Shown: one piece after another, positions 1 through 7,728 of the stretch
How positions within the stretch are numbered: position 1 is the first letter of the stretch
Layout of the letters: each line of letters begins with the position of its first letter
NCBI GenBank assembly: GCA_029245955.1
Contig: JAQWOH010000090.1
Location: 50,732 to 114,731, forward strand
Direction of reading: 5' to 3'
From: Fuerstiella sp.
GTDB lineage: Bacteria > Planctomycetota > Planctomycetia > Planctomycetales > Planctomycetaceae
Length of the DNA: 64,000 bases
The notes under the pieces: model-generated
What the model saw: only the letters and a program-made list of their open reading frames with translations
What the model was told of the DNA's origin: nothing
Database searches by the model: none
Made by a program: the position numbers and the translations under genes

Positions 1-77
1 ACAACGATACCCTCAGCTTCGTTGACGGGGCAGTACCAACAGAGTTCGCTCGTTCAGCGTCCGTCACAGCGGCAACT

Positions 78-590
78 ATGTCAGCTACGTTGGTGTCTGA
101 CGGTCCATTGCCGACATCGCGACAGGTCGCCAAGTCTGCGGTAGTCAAACAAGCATCCCGAACATGGTACGTTCAGTTTCAGGACGCGAAAAAGAAAACA
201 GTCGTCGAGAAGCTGTCAACCGGTCGTGTGCTGAAGATGCTTCAAGCCGGCATGTTAACGGGTAAGGCGCGGGCCAAGGCGTCCTCCGACGGAGCCTACG
301 TTCCACTGGCTCAGTTTCCGGAATTTACCGACGCGGTCGAACAGCAGGTCAGCCGCAAATCGACCGACGTCCGACGAGAAGACCTGAAGAATCTGTACAA
401 ACAGGTTGAGAAGGATCAAAAGAAACACAATCGCTGGCGCTGGATCTCAAGCAAGTTTCGCGGGCTTGTCGGAGGTATCTCACTCATCATCTGGCTGGCT
501 TTCATCGGTGCACTTGTGTGGGTCGCCTTTAGATTTGGACATCAGATATGGAATTATCTTGGCGAAAAGGTCACTGAAATGATCAGTTGA
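78..590 (+). CDS. GYF-like domain protein with C-terminal membrane anchor
   Basis: Unrecognised by name. Residues about 29-80 (WYVQF, then LSTGRVLKMLQAGMLTG, then AYVPLAQFPEF) look like the GYF_2/DUF4339 fold found in many planctomycete membrane proteins. A charged helical linker (about 85-120) follows, then one strong transmembrane helix (about 131-155). The frame is open all the way to the left edge of the window, so the ATG at 78 may be internal and the gene may begin upstream. Its stop overlaps the TTG start of the next gene by four bases, which suggests co-transcription. The likely role is membrane-anchored protein-protein contact; this is inference from the domain type only. Confidence 0.6.
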   Translation: MSATLVSDGPLPTSRQVAKSAVVKQASRTWYVQFQDAKKKTVVEKLSTGRVLKMLQAGMLTGKARAKASSDGAYVPLAQFPEFTDAVEQQVSRKSTDVRREDLKNLYKQVEKDQKKHNRWRWISSKFRGLVGGISLIIWLAFIGALVWVAFRFGHQIWNYLGEKVTEMIS

Positions 591-1243
591 CCAGCGCTCT
601 GCAGTTCCTCCGTAAGGAACGCCGGCGGGTGTGTTCCTTACTTCCAATCCGATTGCGGCGAATTCAAAGGGGGAAGGGCATCAGACTCAGTGCAGGTAGT
701 CAGGCTCCCCAAATCGTGTTGTCGAAAATTGACGGCGCAGTGTTTGACACGAACACGCTCCATGGACGCGCGTACATGCTGTCGATTTTTCGTTTTTCCG
801 GATGCCCGTTCTGCAATCTTCGGCCCCACACTCTGGTCAGCCAGTGCCACGAAGATCCCCATGGCTTCACCGTGGTTGCGGTCTTCGATTCTCCGGTCGA
901 CAAGCTGAAAGCCCATACGAAGCGGCATCAGGCTCCTTTGCCATTCCTGGCGGACGAAAGCAATGAGTATTATCGAAAGTACGGTATCGAACATTCTCTG
1001 CCCGAAGTGGCCAAAGGCCTTTCAATGCGGCTGCCAGAGCTCATCAAGGCTGCCCTCATGCGATTCATTCCGTTCAGAGTGAAAGGGCAAATGACCACCA
1101 TGCCTGCCGATGTTCTTGTCCGACCGGACGGAACGATTCATACCGCCCACTACGGCAACGACGAAGGTGATCACCTGCCGCTAAACGAAGTCCAGGGATT
1201 TGCGCAAGCTGGCGATCCAACCTCGGGATGCCCTGAAGCGTAG
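587..1243 (+). CDS. Peroxiredoxin-like (AhpC/TSA, thioredoxin-fold) protein
   Basis: Thioredoxin-fold protein of the AhpC/TSA peroxiredoxin-like group. The sequence shows LSAGSQAPQIVL, the usual opening of such domains, then RFSGCPFCN (about residues 70-78) at the active-site position, and late in the domain MTTMPADVLVRPDGTI, where a cis-proline loop is expected. The two cysteines are in a CPFC arrangement, so both a peroxidatic and a disulfide-exchange role are possible. The start used is TTG at 587, overlapping the previous stop. The basic N-terminal 40 residues lie outside the domain, so a later start is possible. There is no signal peptide, so it is likely cytoplasmic. It is convergent with the small minus-strand gene at 1492-1749. 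Confidence 0.7.
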   Translation: MTSALQFLRKERRRVCSLLPIRLRRIQRGKGIRLSAGSQAPQIVLSKIDGAVFDTNTLHGRAYMLSIFRFSGCPFCNLRPHTLVSQCHEDPHGFTVVAVFDSPVDKLKAHTKRHQAPLPFLADESNEYYRKYGIEHSLPEVAKGLSMRLPELIKAALMRFIPFRVKGQMTTMPADVLVRPDGTIHTAHYGNDEGDHLPLNEVQGFAQAGDPTSGCPEA

Positions 1244-1388
1244 GCAGACGCGCCCTCGCAATACCGGCGGGATTTCGGAAAAACCCTCATCCGGAGACGT
1301 CAGCGTTCATGACTGACCACGACGCACCACCGTCGATTGATCAGTCGAGTGCACAATACCCAGGGACTGCGCCCGCAAATCTGTATGC

Positions 1389-1407
1389 GAGACGGAAGTT
1401 CCGTCTC
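1389..1407. terminator. Perfect hairpin between convergent genes
   Basis: GAGACGGAA and TTCCGTCTC are perfect inverted arms around a single G. The element lies about 145 bp after the stop of the peroxiredoxin-like gene and about 85 bp past the end of the convergent small gene. It has no long T tract. It could be a bidirectional terminator or a REP-like element. Confidence 0.35.
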
Positions 1408-1418
1408 AGCCATTCAGA

Positions 1419-1462
1419 CGTATGTTGCTGCAAAAACCCCGCAGTTGCGGAAGCAACATACG
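1419..1462. terminator. Inverted repeat with 11-bp perfect arms
   Basis: The left arm CGTATGTTGCT (1419-1429) is the exact reverse complement of the right arm AGCAACATACG (1452-1462), with 22 nt between. It follows the smaller hairpin at 1389-1407 between two convergent genes. This suggests a transcription end or mRNA stabiliser serving both strands. No T run is present, so the terminator call is tentative. Confidence 0.35.
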
Positions 1463-1491
1463 GCCCATCGATGCTCCGACCAACACCGGAT

Positions 1492-1749
1492 TCACTCGAC
1501 CACGTCGTCCAGCACGGAAATACTGACAACCTTGTGTCGGGCGATCATCACACGTTTCCGATTAGCACGAATTCCGTGAACTTTCGTGTCCCGAACGTAA
1601 CCTTCCCGTGTCGTCTTTGAGTCGCCCAGATCATGGACGTCGGCATTATCCAGAGTAAGAGTCTTTTCGTGCACTTCGATCAATTCTCCAACATAGACAA
1701 ACTGGGCCTCAACGTCGATCACGACGTTCCGGTTTAAAAAGTCTTTCAT
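1492..1749 (-). CDS. Small Sm-like (LSm-fold) hypothetical protein
   Basis: An 85-residue protein of a type I believe is conserved in planctomycetes but without known function. The pattern FLNRNVVIDVEAQFVYVGELIEV followed by TLTLDNADVHDL resembles the Sm1 motif of LSm/Hfq-like folds (strand, G-E-L turn, strand, then the N/D-A-D element). A role as an RNA-binding or scaffold protein is inferred only from that resemblance. The start ATG is preceded on the minus strand by an AAGGAAG-type ribosome binding site. No signal peptide or membrane segment is seen. It is transcribed toward the peroxiredoxin-like gene, and two hairpins separate the two. Confidence 0.65.
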   Translation of the reverse strand: MKDFLNRNVVIDVEAQFVYVGELIEVHEKTLTLDNADVHDLGDSKTTREGYVRDTKVHGIRANRKRVMIARHKVVSISVLDDVVE

Positions 1750-1949
1750 TACGCTATCTTCCTTCGGATAGCCGAAGAACTCTCGGCAGCACGGAACCTC
1801 ACACCATTCAGGTCCCTGATGATGTCAGCAAAATCCAGATTCGCAGCTATTCTAGCAGCCGGAACGTGAAGGCAACATCAGCCGGACGGTATCGTGTCAA
1901 CTTCACTGACGCAGCTCACTGCTCCTGATTTCGTTATACGTAGTCATCC

Positions 1950-3041
1950 ATGAACATACCATTTCGCAAAAGTATTAAGCTGATGGACGGTTACGTCTCA
2001 GGCGAGCAACCGCAGGGCGATGGCTGGGTGAAACTCAACACCAATGAAAACCCATATCCCCCGTCGCCCAAAGTCGTCGCCGCCATTAAGAACGCCGCAA
2101 ACGGACGATTAAACGTCTATCCGGACGCATCTGCAACTCAATTTCGCAATGTTGCGGGTGAACTGTTTGGCGTCAGTCCCGACTGGATCCTTCCCGCTAA
2201 CGGCAGCGACGAAAACCTCACCATCATTATTCGTTCATTCTGTAACCCGCATGACACCATCGCCTACCCGTATCCCAGCTACGTACTCTATGAGTCACTC
2301 GCCCGGATTCAGAACTGTCAGGTGCAGCGTCTCAGACTGAACAAATCGTATCAGTGGGATGCTGAGGGCGCCGGCAACGTTTGTCGCCCGGCGCGAATCG
2401 TGTTTGCCCCGAACCCAAACTCACCAACGGGTAACCGCTGGACTGCTGCTCAGCTGCATCAGCTGCTGCCGAACAATGGCATGTTAGTCGTCGACGAGGC
2501 CTATGGGGATTTCGCAGCCGAGCCCCATCGCGGTGAATTGCTGAAGGACAAGCGTTTCGATCGTCGAATCATCGTCACACGGACGCTCAGCAAGTCATAC
2601 AGCCTTGCCGGGATTCGGTTCGGGTTTTCTATCGCCGATCCCGAAATAACGTCTGGAATGCAAAAAGTCAGAGACAGTTACAATTGTGACACGATCGCCA
2701 CGGCAGCCGCTACCGCTGCACTGCAGGACCAGGACTGGATGCTCCGTAATCGTGAGCAAATTATCTGCACACGTAATCGCATGCTGACGGAGTTGCCACC
2801 GCTCGGTTTTTCTGTGTGCCCCAGCCAGGCCAACTTTGTGTGGGCAATTCATGAAACCGGACGTCACCAGCAGATCTTTGAACTGCTCAAACGAAGGCGG
2901 ATTCTGGTCAGGTTCATGCAGTTTCCGAACGCCGGCGTGAACAATGAAACGCTAGACGGCCTGAGAATCACGGTTGGCACCGATGATGAGGTCGAGAAAC
3001 TCCTCAACGCAATGAGGCAGGTTGTTGCCGCAGAATGCTGA
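1950..3041 (+). CDS. hisC: Histidinol-phosphate aminotransferase
   Basis: PLP-dependent fold-type I aminotransferase that converts imidazole-acetol phosphate and glutamate to histidinol phosphate in histidine biosynthesis. It shows the family hallmarks: KLNTNENPYPPSP near the N-terminus, PANGSDENL, VFAPNPNSPTGN, VVDEAYGDF, and the PLP-lysine motif TLSKSYSLAGIRFGF (Lys215). The C-terminal RITVGTDDEVEKLL contains the substrate-phosphate-binding arginine region. Its 363 residues are full length for HisC. The gene stands alone with no other his genes nearby, common in planctomycetes. Tyrosine/phenylalanine aminotransferase activity is an alternative within the same family. Confidence 0.93.
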   Translation: MNIPFRKSIKLMDGYVSGEQPQGDGWVKLNTNENPYPPSPKVVAAIKNAANGRLNVYPDASATQFRNVAGELFGVSPDWILPANGSDENLTIIIRSFCNPHDTIAYPYPSYVLYESLARIQNCQVQRLRLNKSYQWDAEGAGNVCRPARIVFAPNPNSPTGNRWTAAQLHQLLPNNGMLVVDEAYGDFAAEPHRGELLKDKRFDRRIIVTRTLSKSYSLAGIRFGFSIADPEITSGMQKVRDSYNCDTIATAAATAALQDQDWMLRNREQIICTRNRMLTELPPLGFSVCPSQANFVWAIHETGRHQQIFELLKRRRILVRFMQFPNAGVNNETLDGLRITVGTDDEVEKLLNAMRQVVAAEC

Positions 3042-3060
3042 AAGTGCGCGTTGAATTGAT

Positions 3061-3081
3061 ATGCCGTGCGTCACACGGCAT
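3061..3081 (+). terminator. Hairpin after hisC
   Basis: ATGCCGTG and CACGGCAT form a perfect 8-bp stem with a 5-nt loop, starting 19 bp after the hisC stop. No T tract follows, so it may be a weak terminator or an RNA-stability hairpin. It lies just upstream of the GGGAGG ribosome binding site of the next gene. Confidence 0.35.
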
Positions 3082-3117
3082 CCCCGTCAGAAGCTCACAC
3101 AGGGAGGCTAACAATCA

Positions 3118-3810
3118 ATGACGGAACACAGGTTTTCCCCAGGCCCGCGTCCGGGCACCGTGCGGTCGGCAGACGGCTCTGTCCTGACAGCACCTGATGG
3201 CTGGGTACTACTGGCACCGGGGGATGCTGCATTGACGCGCCGTGTGAAGAACGCAGGCGATCACTGGGTTGTGCAGGAAAAAAAAGGGCGACGGACTTTC
3301 AGCAAAGGAGTCTGGGCACCGACCACAACCATCGAGCAGATTCGTGCTGATCTGCTGGCTGAACGTTCCACTGAGGCCTATGCGAAACGCCGACAGGCCG
3401 ACGTCCGTCGTCGTGAGAAGGCTCAGGATGACTACGTTGACGATTTCCAGAGTGCGGTCGTTACTTACCTGGACTTCCATGCAGATCATCGCCTGTTGGC
3501 GCTGCATCTGGCTGAGCTGGTCACAAACCACGCGACACCCGTAGGTAGCGGCACCGTGGCACGCACCAGACGGATACCGGTCGAACGTCGTGCTGAGGCC
3601 GCTGTGGTCGCATGGCTGCGACACCAGACCACCGGCTATGATTCAATGGTGATCCCTCGAGTCAAAGGCAAACGGCGGAAAGTCCGGCGATTGCTGGCTG
3701 AACGATCCAGAGAACTGTTAAGTCAGTACAGACGGGGAGAACGCCCACCGAAGAACTGCCCGTTGCAAAGGGCATTAGGACGACCAGCGCCAGGAGATCC
3801 ATTGACGTGA
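3118..3810 (+). CDS. DUF2293 domain protein
   Basis: The C-terminal half carries the DUF2293 signature: ERRAEAAVVAWLRHQTTGYDSM, then IPRVKGKRRKVRRLLAERS (about residues 160-205), very rich in Arg and Lys. The N-terminal part (VRSADGSVLTAPDGWVLLAPGDAALTRRVKNAG) looks like a small beta domain seen in front of DUF2293 in bacterial members. The function of DUF2293 is unknown; the basic surface would suit nucleic-acid binding, which is inference. The start ATG has a clear GGGAGG ribosome binding site. The stop overlaps the GTG start of the DUF1653 gene (GTGA), so the two are probably co-translated. Confidence 0.75.
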   Translation: MTEHRFSPGPRPGTVRSADGSVLTAPDGWVLLAPGDAALTRRVKNAGDHWVVQEKKGRRTFSKGVWAPTTTIEQIRADLLAERSTEAYAKRRQADVRRREKAQDDYVDDFQSAVVTYLDFHADHRLLALHLAELVTNHATPVGSGTVARTRRIPVERRAEAAVVAWLRHQTTGYDSMVIPRVKGKRRKVRRLLAERSRELLSQYRRGERPPKNCPLQRALGRPAPGDPLT

Positions 3811-4031
3811 AGCCGGGACGTTACCGACACTACAAGGGGCGCGACTACGTTGTCATCGGCGTTGCTCGTCACAGCGAGACGGATGAAGAGCTGGTCGTCT
3901 ATCGCCCTGACTATGGCGATAGACGCTTGTGGGTACGGCCCCTGAAAATGTTCATGGACACCGTCGAATCGAATGGGCAGCAGGTGTCTCGATTTGAATT
4001 CCTGACGTCGCACATTGACGACCAAATGTGA
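3807..4031 (+). CDS. DUF1653 domain protein
   Basis: A 74-residue protein that is essentially one DUF1653 domain: KPGRYRHYKGRDYVVIGVARHSETDEELVVYRPDYGD, ending with the WVRPLKMF motif. This small beta-fold family of unknown function is widespread in bacteria, often beside nucleotide- or RNA-processing genes. It starts with GTG inside the stop of the DUF2293 gene. No signal peptide is seen. The following 295 bp hold no clear gene before the candidate selenoprotein at 4327. Confidence 0.8.
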   Translation: MKPGRYRHYKGRDYVVIGVARHSETDEELVVYRPDYGDRRLWVRPLKMFMDTVESNGQQVSRFEFLTSHIDDQM

Positions 4032-4326
4032 ATTTAACACGCGGCGCTGGCTCTGCTGAGATCGTTACCGGATGCAGTGGTTTACCTACTGCTGCCAAAA
4101 TTCTTCTCCTGACCGTCAATTGGAGGTCCGTATGGGGCCTGGCTGAGGGTTCAATCGAAAATCCTCTGGTGATTCCGGGAACTTACCGATAGTGTTCATA
4201 CCAGACGGTTGCCGAGAACAGCATTTGAGAGTGTTGCAGACTCGGAAATCCGTGTTTTCTGTGTGACGCCGTTGTATCGGCCACAGGCCAGTTCTCACTG
4301 TTAAATCTGACCCAAGGAGTTCCAAA

Positions 4327-4674
4327 ATGAATCGAATGCTGCCAGGCCTGGCGATGGCCTGTCTGGTGACGGGATGTGCCGAACCAGGCGCCCCGCCACC
4401 ATCAGCGTCATCACCGCCGGAAATTGCCGGGATTGACGAAGCCATTAGTTATACGACCGTTTCCCTTAGAGTTCCCGGCATGCACTGACCTGCCGGATGA
4501 GTGCCTAAAGTGCAAGAGGCACTCACATCGCTGCCGGGTGTAGCGAAATTCGAAGCCGATACAAAGACCGCCACCGCCACTGTTCAGGTGGATGAATCAC
4601 AGTTTGACAGCGAGAAAGCAATTGCAGCACTCGCTGAGGTTGGGTTTCCTGACAGCTCTGTTGTCACGGAATGA
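4327..4674 (+). CDS. Candidate selenoprotein: HMA-domain lipoprotein with UxxxU in place of the metal-binding cysteines
   Basis: Read with the TGA codons at 4486-4488 and 4498-4500 as selenocysteine (U), this frame gives a complete 115-residue protein. It has a lipoprotein signal (MNRMLPGLAMACLVTGC, lipobox VTGC), a Pro/Ser-rich linker, then an HMA domain: SLRVPGMHUPAGUVPKVQ, EALTSLPGVAKFEAD, TATATVQVDESQFDSEKA, IAALAEVGFPDSS. The two U residues sit where the metal-ligand cysteines of this fold belong, and the rest of the domain is intact. Start support is strong: AAGGAG lies 7 nt before the ATG. A perfect stem-loop begins at the second TGA, and an intrinsic terminator follows the final TGA (4672-4674). 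The likely role is periplasmic or outer-membrane binding of a soft metal such as copper or mercury. The alternative is a pseudogene, but two independent Cys-to-TGA changes at exactly these positions with no other damage is unlikely. No selA, selB or selC lies in the window. Confidence 0.72.
4498..4525 (+). promoter_or_regulatory. Candidate bacterial SECIS stem-loop
   Basis: TGAGTGCCT (4498-4506) and AGGCACTCA (4517-4525) form a perfect 9-bp stem closing a 10-nt loop, AAAGTGCAAG, which contains a GU. The stem starts exactly at the second in-frame TGA and 9 nt after the end of the first, within the window where bacterial SECIS elements sit. An alternative upstream hairpin, CCGGCA (4475-4480) with TGCCGG (4491-4496), loops out the first TGA. 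CCCGGCA (4474-4480) can also pair with TGCCGGG (4532-4538), enclosing both TGAs. Binding by SelB is inferred. Confidence 0.6.
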
Positions 4675-4706
4675 TCAGCGAGTCAAAACGTAGCACACTC
4701 TCAACC

Positions 4707-4740
4707 AGCTGCTTTGCCAACCGGCAAGGCAGCTTTTTTT
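4707..4740 (+). terminator. Rho-independent terminator of the HMA gene
   Basis: AGCTGCTTTGCC pairs with GGCAAGGCAGCT over 12 bp (one T-G wobble) around the loop AACC, followed by seven T residues. It begins 32 bp after the final TGA of the HMA gene. This is a textbook intrinsic terminator and shows that the gene, read through its two internal TGAs, is a bounded transcription unit. Confidence 0.88.
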
Positions 4741-5167
4741 ATTGACGAACTTTTGCATTGGTTTGAAGTGTTCCGATTTGTCGCGGCGCAGCAGGTAGGC
4801 CCGCCCTACTGTTTTGCGCACCCGCCTCCAGCATACCTCAGTCCGCTTATTTCGGTGGTTTAAGGCCAGAGTGGATGGAAAACCGACTCTTTGCAGTCTC
4901 AAACACTTCTGCGGAACAGCGCAGTGCGTTTCAGGTCTGGATTCGATGATGCAGTCATTTGATTCTGTGGACAATGCGATAACGACGTTCGTCAACAAAT
5001 AGTGTCCATCCGTGAGAAGGTCGAACATCCGGGCGACCGCAAAGCGCGATTGTCGCCTTTAACAAACACCTCTGCGCACGCGGGTCTTTTTCTGCGGCAC
5101 AGAAACTTCAACTCGGATGTCCCTGTATTGCCGCCACGGCCTGAAAACGCAGTGTCCCTGATCGACA
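4741..5167. other. Intergenic region without a supported gene
   Basis: This 427 bp lies between the terminator of the plus-strand HMA gene and the 3' end of the minus-strand LRR lipoprotein gene. Open frames here lack family motifs and convincing ribosome binding sites. I see no structured element beyond chance. Confidence 0.6.
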
Positions 5168-6259
5168 CTATTCAGAGGCCGGTACCACATCCGTGGATTG
5201 ACCGTCGGACTTCGACAGTTCGGAACTGTTCTGAGCTTCGTCCTCAGACGCTGCGGCTGGCTCTGTGTCATTTTCCTCCTTCGCCGGCTCCGCGTTATCT
5301 TCAGCACGAGGCTTGTCACCGTCATCGGGCGTTTCTTCAGCCGTCACGTTCCAGACGCCGGCATCATACTTCCGCCAGAATTCAGCGGCAGACTGTCTGC
5401 TCTCACCGGCCATTGTCGTCAGGATCTGCCCCAGAGACGGCATGTCCCGCAGAACTTCCATGCCCGTCGTCACAGCGCCGGGAGTGATCGTAATTCGTTC
5501 CAGCTTCAGTCCCTTTAACGGTGACACGTCGGTAATAGGTGTGTTTGCAATGTTCAGGCGTTTCAAGCTGCTCATGCCTGCCAGAGCGTCAATACTGGCG
5601 ACCTTCGTTGCCTCCACATCCAGACTCACCAGAGACTTACCTTTCAGCGGAGAAAGATCCGTTACCTGAGTGCGCGGAATCCACAGAGTCTGCAGTGGCA
5701 GACTGGCAATTGAGGTCAGATTATCCACTGGAACGCTCAACAGATTGAGTTCCCGCAGCGGCATTCCTTTCAGTACGGACAGATCCTTCACCTTCGTGTT
5801 CTGTAAATACAGCACTTCCAGTTGCATACCTTCCAGAGCATTGATGTCTTCAACAGGCGTATTTTCAAGGATGACCCTCTCCAGCGGCATGCCTTCCAGC
5901 GCTGAAATGTCGGAAACTTCCGTCATGCCCAGATCGACCGAGCGAAGCGGCAACCCGCGCAGCGCCTCGATCGATTTAACTCCCGACTGAAACAGCTCGG
6001 CCCCTACAATATCATTTCCGACGCGAGCAAATTTTGCCTTTTCGTTCGCTCGAAGTTTCCGCCGCAGATCGCTGGCAGAAATGAATTCGGGCTCATCGGA
6101 CGGAGCCGCACGCATGACCGGTGGCGCGTCGGAATCGGCAGGTGGCCCGGAATTGTCGGAACAGCCGACCAGCAGCAATGTGAACAGGACCGAATACGCA
6201 GCCGCGTGACCGGTCGGCATTGGAATTCTGGAGTCGAATCGATTCAACGGGATATCCAT
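5168..6259 (-). CDS. Leucine-rich-repeat lipoprotein
   Basis: Secreted lipoprotein: the N-terminus carries a signal with hydrophobic core SVLFTLLLVGC (lipobox LVGC) and then a flexible Pro/Ser/Asp-rich linker. Residues about 95-270 are tandem repeats of 20-23 residues (for example ISALEGMPLERVILENTPVED, INALEGMQLEVLYLQNTKVKD), the bacterial LRR pattern also seen in internalin-type proteins. The C-terminal 60 residues are very acidic and low complexity. LRRs usually bind protein; the partner is unknown. The start at 6259 overlaps murD by 16 bp and gives a positively charged n-region. ATG at 6220 is the alternative and avoids the overlap. It is the last gene of the minus-strand run from the TerC gene. 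Confidence 0.75.
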   Translation of the reverse strand: MDIPLNRFDSRIPMPTGHAAAYSVLFTLLLVGCSDNSGPPADSDAPPVMRAAPSDEPEFISASDLRRKLRANEKAKFARVGNDIVGAELFQSGVKSIEALRGLPLRSVDLGMTEVSDISALEGMPLERVILENTPVEDINALEGMQLEVLYLQNTKVKDLSVLKGMPLRELNLLSVPVDNLTSIASLPLQTLWIPRTQVTDLSPLKGKSLVSLDVEATKVASIDALAGMSSLKRLNIANTPITDVSPLKGLKLERITITPGAVTTGMEVLRDMPSLGQILTTMAGESRQSAAEFWRKYDAGVWNVTAEETPDDGDKPRAEDNAEPAKEENDTEPAAASEDEAQNSSELSKSDGQSTDVVPASE

Positions 6260-7698
6260 TCTCTGGCCATTTCTGTGAACTGATCGCCACGCTCACGGTA
6301 GTCTTGAAACCACCCATAGCTGGCGCAGCCGGGTGAAAGCAGAACGATACCGCCTTCAGGAACAAGTGCAACCGCGTGACCGAACGCATCGTCGAAGTCC
6401 AACGCTATAGCAACATTCGGTGGCGCTGCTGACACGCAGGAGGCAGCGATCAGGTCTGCCAATTGTTCTGCAGTTTCCCCCATCAGGACGACGGCAACTG
6501 CATGCTGGCGGATCGAATCCGCGAATCGCGACAGGCCCACTCCCTTGTCCGCCCCTCCGGCCAGAATCACGATCGGCCGGCTCAATGTCTGCAGGGCCGC
6601 CATTGAAGATTCCGGCGTCGTTGCGACTGAATCATTGTAAAACGAAATACCTTTCCCCTCCGCAACGCGTTGCAGGCGGTGTGGCAGTGGCCCGAATCCA
6701 TTCAACGATTCGCCAAATGTTGACGGATCCGCCCCGGCAGCCCATGCGGCACACGCAGCGGCAGCGATGTTGCGGGCATTGTGTTCGCCGGGCAGGGCTG
6801 AGGGAGCATACAGACGAATGGCGTCTTCTCGGCTGCCGTCGCGAAGAACCAGTGTTCCACTGTCCATAAACGCGCCGTCTTCCCCGCTATCGTAAACACC
6901 AAAGTTCATCCGTCGCCCGCGAATTCGCCATGCAGGTGATGGGGCCGGATGAGCACGACGGGGCGACACATCGTCATTCGCAGACTCATCAGAATAGATA
7001 GCAATGTCCTTCATTCCCTGTTGAGCGAAGATGACCTGTTTGGCCCTGCGATAGTCATCGACGCCACCGTGCCAGTCAAGATGATTCGGAGAAAAATTTG
7101 TCACGAGCGCTATCCAGGGGGCGAAGTTCGCCCCCTGGAGTCTCTCCAGTTGAAAACTGCTCAGTTCCAGTACCGCGATATCGTCTGATTCAAATTCGTT
7201 CACCATCGGCAGCAGGCTGGTCCCGATGTTCCCACCAAGGGCAACCATAAAATCGGTCTCCTGCGCGTACGGAAGCAGAAGACGATGCGTCAGCGAGGCT
7301 GTCGTGGACTTGCCGTTGCTGCCTGTTATGGCAATGACACGACCACGAAAGTGATGCAGAAACAACTCTATCTCATTAGTGATGCGGCTGCCTGCGGAGC
7401 GACATCGCGCAAGAATCTCTGATTCCGGATTCACTGCAGGACTAACAACCACCAGATCGGCTCCTCGAAAGGCGTCGTCCGGGTGTCCACCCCAGAAGCA
7501 GCGGCTGACGGCCAGGCCGTCAAGTCGAGCTATGGATTCAGATAATTCATCCGCGGTACGCGAATCAGTGATCGTGACAGCGGCACCGCGTTCGGCCAGA
7601 AATCTGGCGGCACCAATGCCACCGCCGAACGTGCCCAGCCCCAGCACAGTTGCTCTCACTTCGGAATATTCGTTCAGCGTTGGCAGGCGATCAGACAT
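6244..7698 (-). CDS. murD: UDP-N-acetylmuramoyl-L-alanine--D-glutamate ligase
   Basis: Cytoplasmic Mur ligase that adds D-glutamate to UDP-MurNAc-L-Ala with ATP in peptidoglycan precursor synthesis. It shows an N-terminal Rossmann-like domain (VLGLGTFGGGIGAARFLAERG), the P-loop GSNGKST (residues 126-132), and the Mur-ligase motifs ALVTNFSPNHLDWHG, then PGEHNARNIAAA and the C-terminal LLSPGCASYGWFQDYRERG. At 484 residues it is full length. It sits 30 bp downstream of the ATP-grasp gene and is not in a dcw cluster here. Its presence is consistent with the now accepted peptidoglycan wall of planctomycetes. Confidence 0.95.
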   Translation of the reverse strand: MSDRLPTLNEYSEVRATVLGLGTFGGGIGAARFLAERGAAVTITDSRTADELSESIARLDGLAVSRCFWGGHPDDAFRGADLVVVSPAVNPESEILARCRSAGSRITNEIELFLHHFRGRVIAITGSNGKSTTASLTHRLLLPYAQETDFMVALGGNIGTSLLPMVNEFESDDIAVLELSSFQLERLQGANFAPWIALVTNFSPNHLDWHGGVDDYRRAKQVIFAQQGMKDIAIYSDESANDDVSPRRAHPAPSPAWRIRGRRMNFGVYDSGEDGAFMDSGTLVLRDGSREDAIRLYAPSALPGEHNARNIAAAACAAWAAGADPSTFGESLNGFGPLPHRLQRVAEGKGISFYNDSVATTPESSMAALQTLSRPIVILAGGADKGVGLSRFADSIRQHAVAVVLMGETAEQLADLIAASCVSAAPPNVAIALDFDDAFGHAVALVPEGGIVLLSPGCASYGWFQDYRERGDQFTEMAREWISR

Positions 7699-7728
7699 GT
7701 CTGTTCTGTTGAAAACGACGCAGCCGAT

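Noticed and set aside
4132..4263. A mini-frame ATG GGG CCT GGC TGA with a GGAGG-like site upstream that stays open after the TGA, resembling another selenoprotein start.
   Set aside because: Readthrough gives no recognisable domain, and there is no hairpin of SECIS type after this TGA.
4675..5028. Minus-strand frame of 117 codons covering the terminator of the HMA gene.
   Set aside because: It runs through the terminator hairpin in antisense and has no motif.
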